Assembly: GCA_023299965.1 (NCBI GenBank)
Contig: JALZVN010000166.1
Location: 1-7,570, forward strand
DNA from: Saprospiraceae bacterium
Lineage (GTDB): Bacteria > Bacteroidota > Bacteroidia > Chitinophagales > Saprospiraceae
Direction of reading: 5' to 3'
Length of the DNA: 7,570 nucleotides
The notes below the pieces were generated by a model, which made no database searches, was not told where the DNA came from, and saw only the letters and a list, made by a program, of their open reading frames with translations. The translations under genes were made by a program, and so were the position numbers. How positions within the stretch are numbered: the first letter of the stretch is position 1; every line of letters starts with the position of its first letter. Shown here piece by piece: positions 5,946 to 7,570 of the stretch.

Positions 5946-7570
5946 TTGCGTTTAAGTAGATTTTTTTGTTTGATTTTTTTGTTTTGTGCCTCTCAAATGT
6001 GCGCTCAAGACCCTTTTTATATCACCTTTGATGTAGATAATGGTCTCCCAAGTAGCGAAGTGTACGACATCATAAGCGACTCAAAAAATAGTGTATGGAT
6101 TTCTACAGATAGAGGCCTTGTCAAGTATGATGGTGCCATTCAGAAGGTATATAACTCTGAGAATGGGTTAGGGGATAACACGAACTTCTATTTCAACAAA
6201 GATAAATCGGGTAGAATTTGGATGTGCGGCTACAATAGAAAGCTTTCGTACTTAGAAAATGATTCGATTTTCCAATATAAATATAATAAAGACCTCAATG
6301 ATGTAGTAGGGAATGAGGCAAAGCGTTGGATAAAATATTTAGATACGAACTATTTCATTACCTTTCAAAACTATGATGGAGTAGAATATTTTAGAGCACA
6401 AGAAGAACTGTTAAACAATAAAGATGGCGCCTTTTTTGAAAAGAACGCCAGCTATTTTGCAAAAAAGGATACTTTAGTTAAAATTTACGATGAGTTCTTT
6501 AATTATTTTTTTTACGAAAAGACTTTATATACAACAGATTGGTTTAGGGTGTCCAAGGCCATTCGTAATGCAAAAAATGAAATAGTATATCACAATAGAA
6601 ATACTGTTCTAAAACAGAATCTCTCGAATCAAGATATTGAAGAAAAAGTAATCCCTTTTGATATTGAGAAAGTTTATTTAGATGGAGGTGGAAATTTGTG
6701 GGTCTGTACTCGAGAAGGCTTGGTTTATTTTGAAGATTCTAATTTGAACGCTAAGGCGAAAGTGTTTTTCAAGGGCTTATTGATTTCTTGTATAATTGAA
6801 GATTTTCAAGGAAACTACTGGGTAGGAACTAATGATTCTGGCGTAAAGTTTGTCCCATCCTTTGATATGTCAAACATAAGTGTTGATGACAATTTGAATG
6901 TGAATTTCCTCAGTATTTCTATATATAATGATAAAATTGCTTTTGGCACTTCAAAATCAAAATTAGTAATTTGCGATAAAAATGAAGACTGTAAAGTATA
7001 TTCTGTGCCTTCTCAAGCTTCTCAAGCTTCTAATGCACAAATCAATAAAATTGGTAATTGGGATAAAAATTCCATAATTCTAAATAATGGGAGTGTATTT
7101 GATGGAGAAAACTTCTCAATTCCTGAATCGCCATTATTGGATTTTATAATTGGAGCTTTCTGTGCTAAACTTGAAAATGATGATTTAATTATTCATACTC
7201 GGAAGGAGTCATTTACAGTGATAGATCAAAAAAACAAATTTAGAATCACCTCCAATAAATTCAAGAATCCAATCAATAATCACTTGTATTCAGTTGCTCA
7301 AAATGCTAAGGAAGATATCTATCTAGGTACGGCCAAAGGGTTGTATTTGGTAAAGAATTATGATTACTCAAATAATAAGGAAATTCTAGATAATCAATCT
7401 AAGGGTCTAGGGCGAATCAGTAGTATTAATATAGATTGCCACAACATAGCATGGGTATCGACTATTGGAAATGGAACCTATGCTGTCTTGGATGATGTAG
7501 CTTACAAAATTACTGATGATAAAAATCTGAGTAATCCATTAATTAATAAAGTTATCGCCACACAAGATTC
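5946..7570 (+). CDS. Two-component regulator propeller (Reg_prop) sensor protein, 5' part; 3' end outside window
   Basis: The frame is open from a stop at 5934-5936 to the window edge, giving 541 codons from TTG 5946. The N-terminus MRLSRFFCLIFLFCASQMCA, with cleavage near Q21, is a clear signal peptide. Repeats of the ligand_beta (Reg_prop) type follow: GLPSSEVYDIISDSKNSVW at W51 then STDRGL, a second blade at W92 (SGRIWMC), GGGNLWVCTREGL at W252, GNYWVGTND at W292, DIYLGTAKGL around 459, and IAWVST at W503. Between them lie diverged stretches without clear motifs, which are probably further blades. In this family the periplasmic double propeller senses a ligand, often a polysaccharide, and is followed by a Y_Y_Y domain, a membrane helix and a histidine kinase or DNA-binding output. 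That part is outside the window, so the output type is unknown. There is no ATG until codon 18, which lies inside the signal peptide, so TTG is the likely start. The protein may sense surface or environmental glycans, but no direct link to the neighbouring cluster is shown. Confidence 0.85.
   Translation, partial: MRLSRFFCLIFLFCASQMCAQDPFYITFDVDNGLPSSEVYDIISDSKNSVWISTDRGLVKYDGAIQKVYNSENGLGDNTNFYFNKDKSGRIWMCGYNRKLSYLENDSIFQYKYNKDLNDVVGNEAKRWIKYLDTNYFITFQNYDGVEYFRAQEELLNNKDGAFFEKNASYFAKKDTLVKIYDEFFNYFFYEKTLYTTDWFRVSKAIRNAKNEIVYHNRNTVLKQNLSNQDIEEKVIPFDIEKVYLDGGGNLWVCTREGLVYFEDSNLNAKAKVFFKGLLISCIIEDFQGNYWVGTNDSGVKFVPSFDMSNISVDDNLNVNFLSISIYNDKIAFGTSKSKLVICDKNEDCKVYSVPSQASQASNAQINKIGNWDKNSIILNNGSVFDGENFSIPESPLLDFIIGAFCAKLENDDLIIHTRKESFTVIDQKNKFRITSNKFKNPINNHLYSVAQNAKEDIYLGTAKGLYLVKNYDYSNNKEILDNQSKGLGRISSINIDCHNIAWVSTIGNGTYAVLDDVAYKITDDKNLSNPLINKVIATQD
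7011..7031 (+). repeat. Short tandem repeat in the sensor gene (9-bp unit)
   Basis: TCTCAAGCT occurs twice in tandem (7011-7019 and 7020-7028), followed by TCT, and encodes SQASQAS. The unit is a multiple of three, so slippage would add or remove three residues without a frameshift. It lies in a poorly conserved stretch between blades. Confidence 0.75.

Noticed and set aside
1..7570. CRISPR arrays, tRNA or rRNA genes, insertion sequences, phage or defence genes
   Set aside because: No spaced direct repeats, cloverleaf sequences, transposase motifs or defence-type domains were seen on either strand.

Overview
The window looks like a piece of a Bacteroidota chromosome, probably Cytophagales or Flavobacteriia-like. 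The evidence is AT-rich DNA, no clear Shine-Dalgarno sites, a secreted protein with a C-terminal type IX secretion (T9SS) sorting domain, a sensor of the 'two-component regulator propeller' type, and one close match to the Bacteroidota promoter consensus TTG-N17-23-TAnnTTTG. Every gene I can support is on the + strand.

Layout: (1) 2-127, the last 41 codons of a gene that reads like the C-terminal SAF domain of a NeuB-type nonulosonic (sialic-acid-like) acid synthase. (2) 166-999, a class I SAM methyltransferase with an N-terminal four-cysteine zinc-ribbon-like module. (3) 950-1010, a likely promoter and a perfect 10-bp inverted repeat overlapping the end of that gene. (4) 1029-2162, a secreted six-bladed YWTD beta-propeller with a T9SS tail. 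(5) 2270-3667, a GT2 glycosyltransferase fused to a CMP-sialate-synthetase (NeuA)-like domain that seems to have lost its catalytic residues. (6) 3676-4575, a GNGPSLK-motif protein of the DUF115/MptE-like or GT42-sialyltransferase-like type. (7) 4593-5483, a second GT2 glycosyltransferase with a TTG start. (8) 5484-5945, a 462-bp noncoding gap with a strong hairpin (5602-5629) and an operator-like inverted repeat (5849-5888). (9) 5946-7570, the beginning of a propeller sensor protein that runs off the window, also with a TTG start.

Taken together, genes 1, 2 and 5-7 look like the end of a surface-glycan (LPS O-antigen, capsule or protein-glycan) cluster built around a nonulosonic acid. The synthase end, a NeuA-like domain, and a protein whose GNGPSLK and IYLIGAD motifs resemble sialyltransferases all lie within 4.6 kb. 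The T9SS cargo gene in the middle probably has its own promoter. T9SS cargo is anchored to a special LPS in some Bacteroidota, so the adjacency may be functional, but that is inference. The hairpin at 5602-5629 probably closes the cluster, and the sensor gene is a separate unit.

The most unusual item is the GT2-NeuA-like fusion with an apparently dead cytidylyltransferase half, followed directly by a possible nonulosonate transferase.
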